Origin: an uncultured Collinsella sp.
GTDB taxonomy: Bacteria > Actinomycetota > Coriobacteriia > Coriobacteriales > Coriobacteriaceae
Length of the DNA: 64,000 nt
Assembly (NCBI GenBank): GCA_900544065.1
Contig: UQTR01000003.1
Span: 1 to 64,000, forward strand
Direction: 5' to 3'
Below, one piece after another: positions 51,748-60,502 of the stretch. How positions within the stretch are numbered: the first letter of the stretch is position 1; every line of letters begins with the position of its first letter. The notes under the pieces were generated by a model that had not been told where the DNA came from, did not search any database, and saw only the letters and a program-made list of their open reading frames with translations. A program made the translations under genes and the position numbers.

Positions 51748-53154
51748 TTGAATCTGAGTAAGCCTAAAATCAACGCGCTTTTGGCACTCGCGCTCTTCAC
51801 CTTCGCCTTCCTTGCCGCCGAGTTTCGCTTCGATATCAATGTCGGACTGCTCGCCGGTGCCGAACGCGTTGTAATCGCACAGGGCTTTATTCTAGGTGCG
51901 AGCGTGCTCGGCTTTATCGGATACGCGCCGCTGCTTGGGCTCGCACAGCGCAAAGGCCACTCACTGGCAGCCGTCAACGCCACCGCCGTCCCTATCGTCA
52001 TCGTGGGCCTGACCCAAATTCAGTTCCCTACGGCCCCGCTTGCCCTCGAGATTCTGGGGTGCGTGGCGTTCTTTGGACTCGGCCTGCTGGGCGCCGCCAC
52101 TCACCACGCCTTTTCGTTGGCATTCCAGGATGACCCCAAGCTCGCCACCGGTGCGGGAGCGGCATACGCCGCGGGTATCCTGATGCAGTTCGCCGTCAAC
52201 CTGCTCAATTGCGGCGGTATCGCAGAGCTCGTCGTCCTTGGCGCAACGACTATCGCCATATCCGCCCTCGGCGCTGTTCCTCAAGAGACCGCTGAGAGCC
52301 CGAACTCCCGTATCAATCCCTTTGTCGAACCTTCGCACGCCCTCGCCAAACAGGCATGCTGGAGCATCGCGCTCGTCATGATTCTGGCCTGCTTGTTCTC
52401 GACCCTCGACAACGTCGTCACGTTCTCCAACGCCCACGGCACCATTGCCGTGCAGACTTGGCCGCGCCTCTTTTTGGCTGCAAGCGGCCTTGCCGCCGGT
52501 CTTATCTTTGATCTTGCCGAGCGCCGCTACATGGGGCTTGTCATGCTCGGCATCGCCGTGCTCTCGACCATTTCCATCCTGGCCGTGGAGGCCGGCGCCG
52601 ATCCCAACCTGGGCCTTGTCGTCTTCTACCTGAGCTCGGGCTTTTTCGTCACGTTCTTTACCGCCACCTTTACACAGCTGGCACCGCGCACGCATGCGCC
52701 CGCCCTTTGGGCTGGCATGGGCCGCGCCGCCAACAATGTATGCGCTTTCACCACATCGGGCATCTCGCTTGCTCTCGTGACCTTGGATAACGTCGCCCTC
52801 ATTTTGATCGGCGCGCTCGTACTGCTCGTCGCCGCCTGCGCGGCATTCGTGGCAGCCGGCCTGTTCCGCCTACCCCAAACCGAGCAGGAGCGCGAGCGCG
52901 AGCAGCTGGCAGAAGAAGCACTCGCCGCCCCCACCATCGAGGAGCAACGCCAGGCCTTCATCGCCAACCACGCTCTCACCCCGCGCGAAGTCGACGTGCT
53001 CATAGCTGTAACCCAAGACGAGCGCCCGCTCAAGCAGATTGCCGAGGAGCTCGGCATCTCGATGCGCATGGTCCAGCGTCACCTGAGCTCCATCTACCAA
53101 AAGACCGACACGCAAACGCGCGCCGGTCTCACCAAGGCCTTCCCCTCGGCCTAA
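51748..53154 (+). CDS. Membrane LuxR-type transcriptional regulator (12-TM sensor domain)
   Basis: The 468 residues comprise about twelve hydrophobic helices (1-380) in an MFS-like arrangement. A short acidic linker (EQEREREQLAEEALAAPTIE) and a LuxR/GerE helix-turn-helix at about 408-465 follow (LTPREVDVLIAVTQDERPLK, then IAEELGISMRMVQRHLSSIY). This membrane-sensor-plus-HTH design is expanded in Coriobacteriia. The ligand is unknown. The start is TTG 51748 with AAAGGA six bases upstream. Its divergent position and the shared palindrome P3 make it the best candidate regulator of the three sortase-anchored proteins, although this is inference. Its stop codon lies in a 25-bp direct repeat that reappears past the ATPase gene. 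Confidence 0.85.
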   Translation: MNLSKPKINALLALALFTFAFLAAEFRFDINVGLLAGAERVVIAQGFILGASVLGFIGYAPLLGLAQRKGHSLAAVNATAVPIVIVGLTQIQFPTAPLALEILGCVAFFGLGLLGAATHHAFSLAFQDDPKLATGAGAAYAAGILMQFAVNLLNCGGIAELVVLGATTIAISALGAVPQETAESPNSRINPFVEPSHALAKQACWSIALVMILACLFSTLDNVVTFSNAHGTIAVQTWPRLFLAASGLAAGLIFDLAERRYMGLVMLGIAVLSTISILAVEAGADPNLGLVVFYLSSGFFVTFFTATFTQLAPRTHAPALWAGMGRAANNVCAFTTSGISLALVTLDNVALILIGALVLLVAACAAFVAAGLFRLPQTEQEREREQLAEEALAAPTIEEQRQAFIANHALTPREVDVLIAVTQDERPLKQIAEELGISMRMVQRHLSSIYQKTDTQTRAGLTKAFPSA

Positions 53155-53173
53155 AACAAAAACCACCACAAAG
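53149..53173. repeat. 25-bp direct repeat, left copy (with family B hairpin B4)
   Basis: It begins GCCTAAAACAAAAACC and includes the stop codon of the LuxR-type gene. It is identical to 54567-54591. The family B hairpin B4 (53161-53190) starts inside it and can terminate the regulator transcript. Confidence 0.9.
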
Positions 53174-53217
53174 CCCCCCTTGCGGTGGTTTGAGCGGAGC
53201 AGAAGGCCACTCTGCCA

Positions 53218-53280
53218 GTTTGTCTCAGTCTGTAACAGATAGGCCCCTAAAAGCAGGCTTATTGTTACAGATCGAGACAG
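53218..53280. repeat. Family A palindrome, copy A8
   Basis: GTTTGTCTCAGTCTGTAACA and its complement lie around about 22 variable bases. It follows B4 as A5 follows B1 and A6 follows B2. Confidence 0.88.
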
Positions 53281-53318
53281 TAAAGGGACACGAAGCGATC
53301 CTTCGCAGCAACGACCCT

Positions 53319-54434
53319 CTAGTAAAGCGATGCGACATATCGGCCAAAGCCTGGCAATGCAAACTCAAAACGTCCTTGTAGAGGCTCTTCAATTACCCCA
53401 GCCTCTACCAGACGCTTTTTATACGTTGAAATCGAACCGGAACTCTTCTTAAGCCTCGCTGCCAGCTCTTGCCTGGTCGTCGTCCCAACCGGATTCATTG
53501 CACGAAGAAATTCAAGGTCCCCTCGTGAAAGTTCCGCCGCTGTTGAAGCGAAAACTCGCGATTCCAGCTCCTCTTGCGCAAGTTTCGCGCCTCGTTCGAC
53601 ATCCTCAATAGAAACCTCGGAGGCTTGGCGCGAAGCATTCCATGCCCGATACCCCACCAACTGGAACATAAATGGAAAGCCATCGATCGCCTTGGCAGCG
53701 AGGTCGATCGCCTCATCAGAAATCGTCTTGCCGCCGTCCTCAATCGTTAGTCGAAACGCTTCTTTTACCTCAGTCGGTGAAATTGATCCCAGCGAATGTT
53801 GAGCCGCGCGACGAAGAAACGATGTCGATTTCCCCGTCAGCAGCGCCAGCACGCGAAACGGCAGCCCCGCCATAAGCAAAGCTACCTTTTTATTCTCGCT
53901 TACAAAGTGCTGGTAGGTAGTAACAAGCTCCGTCATTTGCGCAAACGATGCATCCACTTCGTCAACGGCGATAAGCACCCCGGTGTCAGTCGCTTCAAGC
54001 TGAGCAAACAAAGCGTTCATCTTAGTACGCCAGTTAGCGCCCTCAAATTCAACATCGATGTTTTCCCAGCTCATGCTTCCTACGGGGGCAATGCCGACAC
54101 TGTTCACACGCCTAGAAGCGGGCTTTTCGATCAGATGGGCGGCTGATTCGTTGAGGCGCTGCAAAATGTCTTCGAGCATCCCCTCCGAGGCCGTCACATT
54201 CGCTGTAATCCAGCCCTCTTGCTGGGCGCGGTACGACAGATATGCCAAAAGCGCCGTTTTACCTGTACCACGTGCACCATAGAAAACCGAGCAAAGATTG
54301 GGATCGGAGTCGTCATTTTCAAACGCCAGCACCATATCATCGATGATTTGCTCACGGCCGGCCATATACGCCGGTACACGTCCGAACATCGGCGTGAATG
54401 GATTTGCCTGCCTGTACGCCGTCGGTGCCGCCAT
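53319..54434 (-). CDS. AAA ATPase with C-terminal winged helix
   Basis: The 371 residues show Walker A (FYGARGTGKTALLAYLSYRA, about 49-68), Walker B (GVLIAVDEVDASF, about 152-164) and a sensor region (KVALLMAGLPFRVLALLTGK). Helical lid segments follow. A C-terminal winged helix (about 310-360: TTRQELAARLKKSSGSISTY) suggests DNA binding. The fold is that of the Orc1/Cdc6-related AAA_16 group of accessory ATPases; the cellular role is unknown. ATG 54434 has GGGAGGC upstream. The gene is bracketed by a perfect 25-bp direct repeat and family B hairpins, so it may be an acquired cassette. Confidence 0.82.
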   Translation of the reverse strand: MAAPTAYRQANPFTPMFGRVPAYMAGREQIIDDMVLAFENDDSDPNLCSVFYGARGTGKTALLAYLSYRAQQEGWITANVTASEGMLEDILQRLNESAAHLIEKPASRRVNSVGIAPVGSMSWENIDVEFEGANWRTKMNALFAQLEATDTGVLIAVDEVDASFAQMTELVTTYQHFVSENKKVALLMAGLPFRVLALLTGKSTSFLRRAAQHSLGSISPTEVKEAFRLTIEDGGKTISDEAIDLAAKAIDGFPFMFQLVGYRAWNASRQASEVSIEDVERGAKLAQEELESRVFASTAAELSRGDLEFLRAMNPVGTTTRQELAARLKKSSGSISTYKKRLVEAGVIEEPLQGRFEFALPGFGRYVASLY

Positions 54435-54566
54435 AAAGCCTCCCTTTAACTCATATAACTTAATTATGCCCCTACTATCTATAATTAATTTGAGTATCTT
54501 TGAGCTTTTTGAGCATCCTTGAGTTCTTTGAGCGATCGGCCCCGGCAGAACCAGTTGACTTTCTCC

Positions 54567-54618
54567 GCCTAAAACAAAAACCACCACAAAGGTGCCTGTC
54601 CCCTTTGTGGTGGTTTTT
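54567..54618. repeat. 25-bp direct repeat, right copy, with family B hairpin B5
   Basis: Bases 54567-54591 repeat 53149-53173 exactly. The hairpin 54576-54592 with 54602-54618 has a 17-bp perfect stem. It lies just past the stop of the cytidylate-kinase-like gene and has T-runs on both strands, so it probably also terminates that gene. Confidence 0.9.
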
Positions 54619-54624
54619 GATCGG

Positions 54625-55248
54625 TTAGCCTTCGAGCTGCGCCACTTTGTAGCGGTAGGCGGCGGCGATGACGTCTTTACAACCCTCGCGGCCCAGCTTG
54701 GCGCGGTTGACGACAATGTCTTTACCGCTCGTCATCTTCCACTTTCCGGCACTATAGCGCTTATAGAACGCCTCGCGCGCCTTCTGCTGCTGCTTGACCA
54801 GCTTGGCGCCCTTCTTTTTGTTAAGGCCGCGCTTCTTGCGCACGATCTCGACGCGGTCCTCAAAGGGAGCGGTCACCAACACGGCAATGTGGTTGGGGTT
54901 GTTACGCAGCAGGTAATCGGACAGACGACCTTCAATAATGCAGCTCTCGGTCTCGCCCAGATCCAAAATCACCTGGCTCATCTTTTGGAACAACTTGTCC
55001 GAGTACGAACGCGCATCGTAGCGGTCGGGCAGAAACGCCATGTTCTCCACAGCCAGACGCTCGTCATAGGCGGCCATCTTATCGAGCGACTCGCCCGCGC
55101 GCAGCGACGCTCGCACCAGCAGCTCGTTGTCGTACAGCGGAATCCCCAACTCGTTGGCGAGGATACGGCCAATCTCGTGGCCCTCGGCACCAAAGTCGCG
55201 CGCGATGGTAATGACCACAGGACTCTTCTTGTTCTCCAGATCGCTCAT
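54625..55248 (-). CDS. Cytidylate kinase-like family protein
   Basis: The 207 residues begin VVITIARDFGAEGHEIGRIL, where the P-loop of nucleotide kinases is replaced by the relaxed form seen in the Cytidylate_kin2 family. ELGIPLYDNELL follows, then an LGETESCIIEGRLSDYLLRN strand-helix and an Arg/Lys-rich lid (RKKRGLNKKKGAKLVKQQQ). A nucleotide or other phosphotransferase activity is likely, but the substrate is not established for this branch. Upstream is an imperfect palindrome (55304-55420). Confidence 0.75.
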   Translation of the reverse strand: MSDLENKKSPVVITIARDFGAEGHEIGRILANELGIPLYDNELLVRASLRAGESLDKMAAYDERLAVENMAFLPDRYDARSYSDKLFQKMSQVILDLGETESCIIEGRLSDYLLRNNPNHIAVLVTAPFEDRVEIVRKKRGLNKKKGAKLVKQQQKAREAFYKRYSAGKWKMTSGKDIVVNRAKLGREGCKDVIAAAYRYKVAQLEG

Positions 55249-55303
55249 CGCGATTCCTTTCTAACAGATGAGAAAAAAGGCTGTTTATCGCCTTTTCCCA
55301 CGA

Positions 55304-55420
55304 TAGCGTACCTGGGTTTTCCTGGTGCCCAAGATTGGCCTGAAAGAGGAGCGACGCGTACTTTGGTACGCGAGCGACGGTTTGAAGGCCAAGGTTGGGT
55401 GCCAGGGAAAGCCAGGCTAT
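55304..55420. repeat. Imperfect palindromic element (family G) overlapping a stop codon
   Basis: Arms of about 36 bp (from TAGCGTACCTGGGTTTTCCT at 55304, and complement ending near 55420) enclose a smaller palindrome, CGCGTACTTTGGTACGCG. The right arm runs over the stop codon of the ABC permease gene at 55417. Confidence 0.75.
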
Positions 55421-56055
55421 GCGGCTACGATGCGGCGCTGATAGGCCCTCACCAGCAGCGAGATACCAAAGTTGAGCACAAAGTACATCGCAAACACCAG
55501 GCCGTAGAGCATAAGCACCTGCGACAGGTCGATCGCGTGGGCCATCACGACGTTTGCCGTGTACATGAGCTCGGCCACGTTGATGCCCGAAAGATACGAG
55601 CTGTCCTTGATGACGGTCGTGCATTGGCTAAACAGCGCCGGAATGATCGTCTTAAACGTCTGCGGCAGAATGATGTAGCGCATGGTGGCAAAGAAGCCGA
55701 AGCCCTGGCTCTGCGCTGCCTCAAACTGGCCGCGCGGAATCGAGTTGAGGCCGCCGCGCACAATCTCGGCCATAACAGCGCTGGTAAACAGCGTAAAGGC
55801 GATGGTCGAAATCACAATGTCCAAACCCTGCACCGTAAAGTAGATAAACAGGATCCACAGCAGGTTCGGCGTGCAACGGAACAGCTCAATATAGGCGCTC
55901 ACCAAAATACGGAACGGGCGGGGCGCATAGCTTTTAACAAGCGCCAGCACCGTGCCAAAGATGAGCGAGAAAAAGATCGACAGCGCCGAGATCTCGATTG
56001 TCTTAACAAAGCCGCCCCAGATGTAGAGCAGGTTCGTCGCGTTGAAGATTTCCAT
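55417..56055 (-). CDS. Polar amino-acid ABC transporter permease
   Basis: The 212 residues are a GlnP/HisM-type inner-membrane permease with about five helices and the EAA loop (GLNSIPRGQFEAAQSQGFGF) that docks the ATPase. It forms a heterodimer with the product of the preceding permease gene, three bases upstream. Last gene of a four-gene operon: ATPase, binding lipoprotein, permease 1, permease 2. Substrate is probably glutamine, glutamate or another polar amino acid; sequence alone cannot say which. Confidence 0.9.
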   Translation of the reverse strand: MEIFNATNLLYIWGGFVKTIEISALSIFFSLIFGTVLALVKSYAPRPFRILVSAYIELFRCTPNLLWILFIYFTVQGLDIVISTIAFTLFTSAVMAEIVRGGLNSIPRGQFEAAQSQGFGFFATMRYIILPQTFKTIIPALFSQCTTVIKDSSYLSGINVAELMYTANVVMAHAIDLSQVLMLYGLVFAMYFVLNFGISLLVRAYQRRIVAA

Positions 56056-56058
56056 GCG

Positions 56059-56805
56059 CTAGGCCTCCTCTACATTGTCGAGCCCCAGCTCGGCCAGGCT
56101 CACGCCGCGCGGACGCTCCTTGGAGCGGCGCTCGAGCCACTGCACCAGCATGGCGAGCGGAAAGCAGATGATGAAGTACATAAGGCAGCAGACGATGTAT
56201 CCCTGCAGGTAACCGTACAGACTCACAAAATTATCGGAACGGTACATAAGGTCGCCGCCAGCCACAAGTGCCAACACCGACGTGTTCTTGACCAGGTTGA
56301 GCGCCTGGTTACACAGCGGCGGCAAAATGATCTTGAACGTCTGGGGCAGCACGATGTACCAGTACGCCTGCGCACGGGTGAAGCCTTGGCTCTGGGCCGC
56401 CTCCATCTGACCGCGCGGAACTGCCTCGATACCGGTGCGGATGACCTCCGAAATGTAGGCCGCGTGATACAGGCCCACACCCAAGAAGCCCAGCACGAAC
56501 GGCGCGATGCGCACCGGCTGATCGGCACCGGTTATGGCCTGCAAAAACTGCGGACCGGCCATGTACATAAAGAGCACCTGCACGGGCAACGGGGTATTCT
56601 GGTAAAACTCCACGTACACGCGGCTTATTGCGCGCAGCACGCGCGAGCGAGTGGTAGAGAACACGCCCAGTAGCGTGCCCAGCACCAGCGACAGCAGCAG
56701 GCCGGCAACGACCACTTGCAGCGTCACGCCAAAGCCCTCCCAGAAGGGCCCCATGTTTTGAAATGTCGTCGACCAACGGTCGGCGTCAAATAATCCTTCG
56801 AGCAT
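56059..56805 (-). CDS. Polar amino-acid ABC transporter permease
   Basis: The 248 residues have the same family layout, with the EAA loop GIEAVPRGQMEAAQSQGFTR and VYVEFYQNTPLPVQVLF, the HisQM signature near the second helix. The C-terminal tail ERRSKERPRG is cytoplasmic. ATG 56805 has AAGGAAGGA upstream; the open frame starts earlier without support. It pairs with the following permease. Confidence 0.9.
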   Translation of the reverse strand: MLEGLFDADRWSTTFQNMGPFWEGFGVTLQVVVAGLLLSLVLGTLLGVFSTTRSRVLRAISRVYVEFYQNTPLPVQVLFMYMAGPQFLQAITGADQPVRIAPFVLGFLGVGLYHAAYISEVIRTGIEAVPRGQMEAAQSQGFTRAQAYWYIVLPQTFKIILPPLCNQALNLVKNTSVLALVAGGDLMYRSDNFVSLYGYLQGYIVCCLMYFIICFPLAMLVQWLERRSKERPRGVSLAELGLDNVEEA

Positions 56806-56830
56806 TTGATTCCTTCCTTGGACGATGCGC

Positions 56831-57706
56831 CTATACAAGACCCCAGGTCTTGACCTCTTGGTCGAGCCAGCCGTCGGCCAGGCGATCGCAAATCACCTGA
56901 TCGACCACGGCCGAAAGGTCGCAGCCCTTCTTGGTCGCCACGCCGTAGCCCTGCTCGCCAAACTTGACCTCGGGCTGCAGCAGCTCAACGGTCTCGTTCA
57001 TGTAACCGGCCAGCGTGGAGCGGTCCATGGCAAAGACGTCGATATTGCCGGCATCGAGCGAACTCTTGATGATGGGATAGCCGCTAAAGGCCCTAAACTC
57101 GGGCTTGCAGCTAAAACCGTTGTCCTTGATCATCTGCTCGATCAGGCCCTGCGTGGTGGCACCCTGGCTCACACCAATGACCTTGCCATCCAGATCCTCA
57201 ATCGAGGTAAAGCCCGAACGCTTCTTGACCATGAGTCCCACGTAGTCGGTGCGGTACGGCGTCGAGAAATCCCAGCTCTTCTTGCGCTCGTCGGTTATGG
57301 TGTAGGTCGCCGCGACCACGTCGAGCTGGCCGTTATCGATCAGCGGGCCGCGCGTCTTGGGCGTTACGTCGGTAAACTCGACTAGCTCCTGGGCGCGGGC
57401 CTCCTTGTAGCTCACGCCAAAGACGGCAGCGGCGATCTGGTAGCACAAATCGACTTCCATGCCCTCAAAGCGGCCCTTGGCGGTGTCGTAATAGCCATAG
57501 CCGGGAACGTCCTTCTTAACGCCGGCATTCAGATGGCCACGCGACTTGATGGCCGCAAGCTTGGACCCCTTGTCGGAGCCCTCGCCGCTGGTGGAGTTGC
57601 CGCAACCGGCAAGCGCAGTCCCCGTCAGCGCAAGCATGCCGGCGCCAGCCAGTTGCAAAAAGCGACGGCGCGACACGGCCGCCCTCGTCATATCCGTCAT
57701 GTCCAT
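56831..57706 (-). CDS. Amino-acid ABC transporter substrate-binding lipoprotein with Tat-like signal
   Basis: The signal sequence has SRRRFLQLAGAGMLALTG followed by the lipobox LAGC, so it should be a twin-arginine-exported lipoprotein. The mature part is a SBP_bac_3 domain (GYYDTAKGRFEGMEVDLCYQ; VAATYTITDERKKSWDFSTP; DGKVIGVSQGATTQGLIEQM). It captures a polar amino acid at the outer face of the membrane. No clear ribosome site is visible, so the start may be ATG 57706 or GTG 57709. It follows the ATPase gene closely. Confidence 0.9.
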   Translation of the reverse strand: MDMTDMTRAAVSRRRFLQLAGAGMLALTGTALAGCGNSTSGEGSDKGSKLAAIKSRGHLNAGVKKDVPGYGYYDTAKGRFEGMEVDLCYQIAAAVFGVSYKEARAQELVEFTDVTPKTRGPLIDNGQLDVVAATYTITDERKKSWDFSTPYRTDYVGLMVKKRSGFTSIEDLDGKVIGVSQGATTQGLIEQMIKDNGFSCKPEFRAFSGYPIIKSSLDAGNIDVFAMDRSTLAGYMNETVELLQPEVKFGEQGYGVATKKGCDLSAVVDQVICDRLADGWLDQEVKTWGLV

Positions 57707-57714
57707 CACCGCGC

Positions 57715-58446
57715 CTAGTGCAGAATCTTGGACAGGAACTCGCGGCAGCGCGGGTTCTCGGGGTTATCGAAGAAGTGCTCGGGCGTGCCCTCCTCCAGGA
57801 TGCGGCCGTCCTCCATAAAGATGACGCGGTCGGCCACCTGGCGCGCAAAGCCCATCTCGTGCGTCACGCAGATCATGGTGATGTCCTCCTGCGCGAGCTC
57901 AATCATAACGTCCAGAACCTCCTGGACCATCTCGGGGTCGAGTGCCGAGGTCGGCTCGTCAAACAGGATGATGGGCTGCTTGGTGCACAGGGCACGGGCG
58001 ATGGCGATGCGCTGCTGCTGACCACCCGAGAGATTCTGCGGATACTCGCCGGCCTTATGCGCCATCCCGACGCGCTTGAGCGCGGCGATGGCGATCTCGG
58101 TCGCCTCCTCCTTGCTCTTCTTTTGCAGCTTGATGGGCGCGAGCGTCAGGTTGCCCAGCACCGTCATGTTGGGATACAGGTTGAACTGCTGAAACACCAT
58201 GGAACTATACTTGCGAGCCATCTCCAGGTGATTCTTTTTGGTGAGCGGCATACCGTCGATGATGACCTCGCCCGACGTGGGCTCCTCCAGATAATCGACG
58301 CAACGGATGAGCGTCGACTTACCCGAACCGGAAGGCCCGATCATTACGAGCTTTTCGCCGCGCTTGACGGTGAGATTGATATCTTTGAGCACATGCAGGT
58401 CGCCAAAGTACTTGTTGAGATGCTTGATCTCGATCATGTCTGCCAT
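57715..58446 (-). CDS. glnQ: Polar amino-acid ABC transporter ATPase
   Basis: The 243 residues are of GlnQ type: Walker [15 protein letters not shown]-loop [11 protein letters not shown], signature [16 protein letters not shown], Walker [16 protein letters not shown], and H-loop VTHEMGFAR. First gene of the transporter operon. GAAGGGA precedes ATG 58446. A perfect 30-bp hairpin (58552-58620) lies upstream of its promoter region. Confidence 0.93.
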   Translation of the reverse strand: MADMIEIKHLNKYFGDLHVLKDINLTVKRGEKLVMIGPSGSGKSTLIRCVDYLEEPTSGEVIIDGMPLTKKNHLEMARKYSSMVFQQFNLYPNMTVLGNLTLAPIKLQKKSKEEATEIAIAALKRVGMAHKAGEYPQNLSGGQQQRIAIARALCTKQPIILFDEPTSALDPEMVQEVLDVMIELAQEDITMICVTHEMGFARQVADRVIFMEDGRILEEGTPEHFFDNPENPRCREFLSKILH

Positions 58447-58551
58447 GAATGTCCCTTCCCTGCGTTTACACGAGTTGAACTATTGTACGGAAAGAACCAC
58501 GTTTCCGCAGCCCACACTACATTCCCGTAAAGAACCCGCAACCTTCCACCC

Positions 58552-58620
58552 ACTCATTGGGGACAGACTTAAATGAGTACCCGCTCATTGGGTACTCATT
58601 TAAGTCTGTCCCCAATGAGT
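58552..58620. repeat. Family E perfect hairpin with GGGGACAG core
   Basis: Perfect 30-bp arms (58552-58581 and 58591-58620) with a 9-base loop begin ACTCATTGGGGACAGACTTA. It lies between the YqeY terminator and the glnQ promoter region. The rest of 58447-58691 holds no gene. Confidence 0.9.
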
Positions 58621-58634
58621 ACCCAGCCAAAAAA

Positions 58635-58664
58635 GGGGGCGCGACCGCAATGGTCACGCCCCCT
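58635..58664 (-). terminator. Terminator of the YqeY-like gene
   Basis: GGGGGCGCGACC pairs with GGTCACGCCCCC (one mismatch) and is followed on the minus strand by TTTTTT. Confidence 0.88.
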
Positions 58665-58691
58665 CAGCATCGGCTATGTGTCGGCCGGCGC

Positions 58692-59135
58692 TTACGCCAA
58701 TTTTGCACCGACGATCTTTGCTGCTGCCGGCTTGTCGAAGTTGCCGCCGGTGGCCTTGCCCAGAGCACCCATGACCTGGCCCATCTGCTTCTTAGAGGTC
58801 GCGCCCAGCTCGGCGATAACCTGCTCGATCAGGGCCTCGAGCTCCTCGCCCGAAACCTGCGCGGGCAGCAGGCTCTCCAGAATCTTGACCTGCTCGGTCA
58901 GGTTGTCGGTACGCTCCTGGTCGGTACCGGCCTTAATGGACATCTCCAGCGTCTCGCTCGTCTGCTTAATCAGACGCTTGATCATGCTGTTGACATCTTC
59001 CTCGGTCACATCACGGCGCTCGTTGACCTCGATGTTCTTCACCTCGGCCTTAACCTGGCGAATGATAGACAGACGAACCTTGTCCTTGGCCTTCATGGCC
59101 GCAATCATTTCCTTCTGCAGTTCTTCGTTGGTCAT
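58692..59135 (-). CDS. yqeY: GatB/YqeY domain protein
   Basis: The 147 residues match the stand-alone YqeY family, related to the tRNA-binding tail domain of GatB. Typical features are EMIAAMKAKDKVRLSIIRQV at the start, LIKRLIKQTSETLEMSIKAG, and the C-terminal GQVMGALGKATGGNFDKP. The family is thought to act near tRNA amidation, but its role is not proven. ATG 59135 is eight bases from GGAGG and is preferred over the upstream TTG at 59141. Confidence 0.88.
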   Translation of the reverse strand: MTNEELQKEMIAAMKAKDKVRLSIIRQVKAEVKNIEVNERRDVTEEDVNSMIKRLIKQTSETLEMSIKAGTDQERTDNLTEQVKILESLLPAQVSGEELEALIEQVIAELGATSKKQMGQVMGALGKATGGNFDKPAAAKIVGAKLA

Positions 59136-59189
59136 CTGCAAATCCTCCTCAATAGTGCGGGCGGCACTCGCACGAGCGCCGCCCCATGA

Positions 59190-60413
59190 TTACTTAGTCG
59201 TCGACGAATCGTCGGTCGAACTCTTGGTGACGCCCTTCAGGCTGACGTTGTACGGCACATCCTTGGGCATGGGGTTAACGGTGATGTCGGCGTCCTTCTT
59301 GTACTGCTCCAGCCACTCGCTGTACGCAGTGCTTGCCGCCTGCGTCTTCACCACGTTGGAGACGTACTTCTTGATGTCCTTGGGCACCTGCTTAATGTCA
59401 TCGACCTGATTATCGACATGGAAGTAGTCGGTGCACTTGATGATGTGATAACCATAGGTCGACTCGACGACGTCGCTCACATCGCCCTTGTTGAGTCCCT
59501 CGAGCGCCGCCTGGTAGCTGTCGACGAAGGTGGTGAGCTTGTCCCAGCCCACATCGCCCTTCTTCTCCTTGGAGCCGGTGTCGTCGGAATACTGCTTTAC
59601 GGCGTCCTCAAAGCTCAGCTCGCCGGAGTTGATCTTGTCCAGGCACTCCTGTGCCTTGGCCTTGGCGGCGGCCTTGTCCTCGTCGGAAGCGTCGGAATCG
59701 ACCTTGATCAGGATATTCGACGAACGACGGGCATCGTTGTAGTTGGACAGGTTCTCATTGATGTAATCGACAATCTCGCTGTCCTTGGGCTTGCTGGTGG
59801 GTGCCACGGCATCCTTGAGCTTCTGCTGCGCCAGGCTCTCCTTGAGCGAATCCTTGTAGGTGTCCTCGGTGTAGCCGTAGGTCTTAAGGGTCTTCTTGAA
59901 AGCCTTAGCGCCGCCGGCACTCTTGCAGGCGTCCTTCCAGGCCTTCTCTACCTCCTCGTCCGAGACGGTCACGCCGTTTTCCTTCTGCGCTTGCTGAAGC
60001 AGAATCTGCTGCGTGTAGGAGTCGATGAGCTGCTTGCGGTACTTCTTGGGCGTGAGGTCATTGTCGACCAGGTACTGCGCCCAGTCCTTGTCCTTGGTGT
60101 AGCCGTAGGACGTGCGCATGCTCATGATCTGCTTGGTCACGGTGTCCTCAGTGAGGTTGGTGCCGTTGATAGTGGCAGCCACACCACCAGTGAGCTTATA
60201 GCCCGAGCTGGCGCTTTCGGTCTGCGACATCAGGCCGGAGCACGCCATGGCCGAGACGGAGAGCAGCATCGCCAGCACGCCGATGACCACCAGGACAATC
60301 TTGACGGTCTTGGACACATAGGTCTTGCGCTGCCTCTTGCGAGAGCTGGAGGCGGCGCGGGACCGTTGCTCGGACGTCGGCGTGACCTCGGGGTTCTTTT
60401 TCTTATTTGCCAT
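59190..60413 (-). CDS. Membrane-anchored parvulin-type peptidyl-prolyl isomerase (foldase)
   Basis: The 407 residues begin with a basic cytoplasmic tail (RAASSSRKRQRKTYVSKTVK) and one membrane helix (IVLVVIGVLAMLLSVSAMAC). A SurA/PrsA-like chaperone region (about 75-215) and a PPIC parvulin domain (about 220-345: ARRSSNILIKV; EKKGDVGWDKL; STYGYHIIKC) follow. It should help extracellular proteins fold after secretion, which suits a cell exporting very large surface proteins. The cysteine after SAMA could be a weak lipobox. AAAGG precedes the ATG. Confidence 0.87.
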   Translation of the reverse strand: MANKKKNPEVTPTSEQRSRAASSSRKRQRKTYVSKTVKIVLVVIGVLAMLLSVSAMACSGLMSQTESASSGYKLTGGVAATINGTNLTEDTVTKQIMSMRTSYGYTKDKDWAQYLVDNDLTPKKYRKQLIDSYTQQILLQQAQKENGVTVSDEEVEKAWKDACKSAGGAKAFKKTLKTYGYTEDTYKDSLKESLAQQKLKDAVAPTSKPKDSEIVDYINENLSNYNDARRSSNILIKVDSDASDEDKAAAKAKAQECLDKINSGELSFEDAVKQYSDDTGSKEKKGDVGWDKLTTFVDSYQAALEGLNKGDVSDVVESTYGYHIIKCTDYFHVDNQVDDIKQVPKDIKKYVSNVVKTQAASTAYSEWLEQYKKDADITVNPMPKDVPYNVSLKGVTKSSTDDSSTTK

Positions 60414-60502
60414 GTTTGGCCTTTCGCATCACGAATCGAACAAACGCCATTGTGTCACAACGCAGCCCCCGCGGCACACCTGGTGCATGGGGGACAGGTT
60501 AA

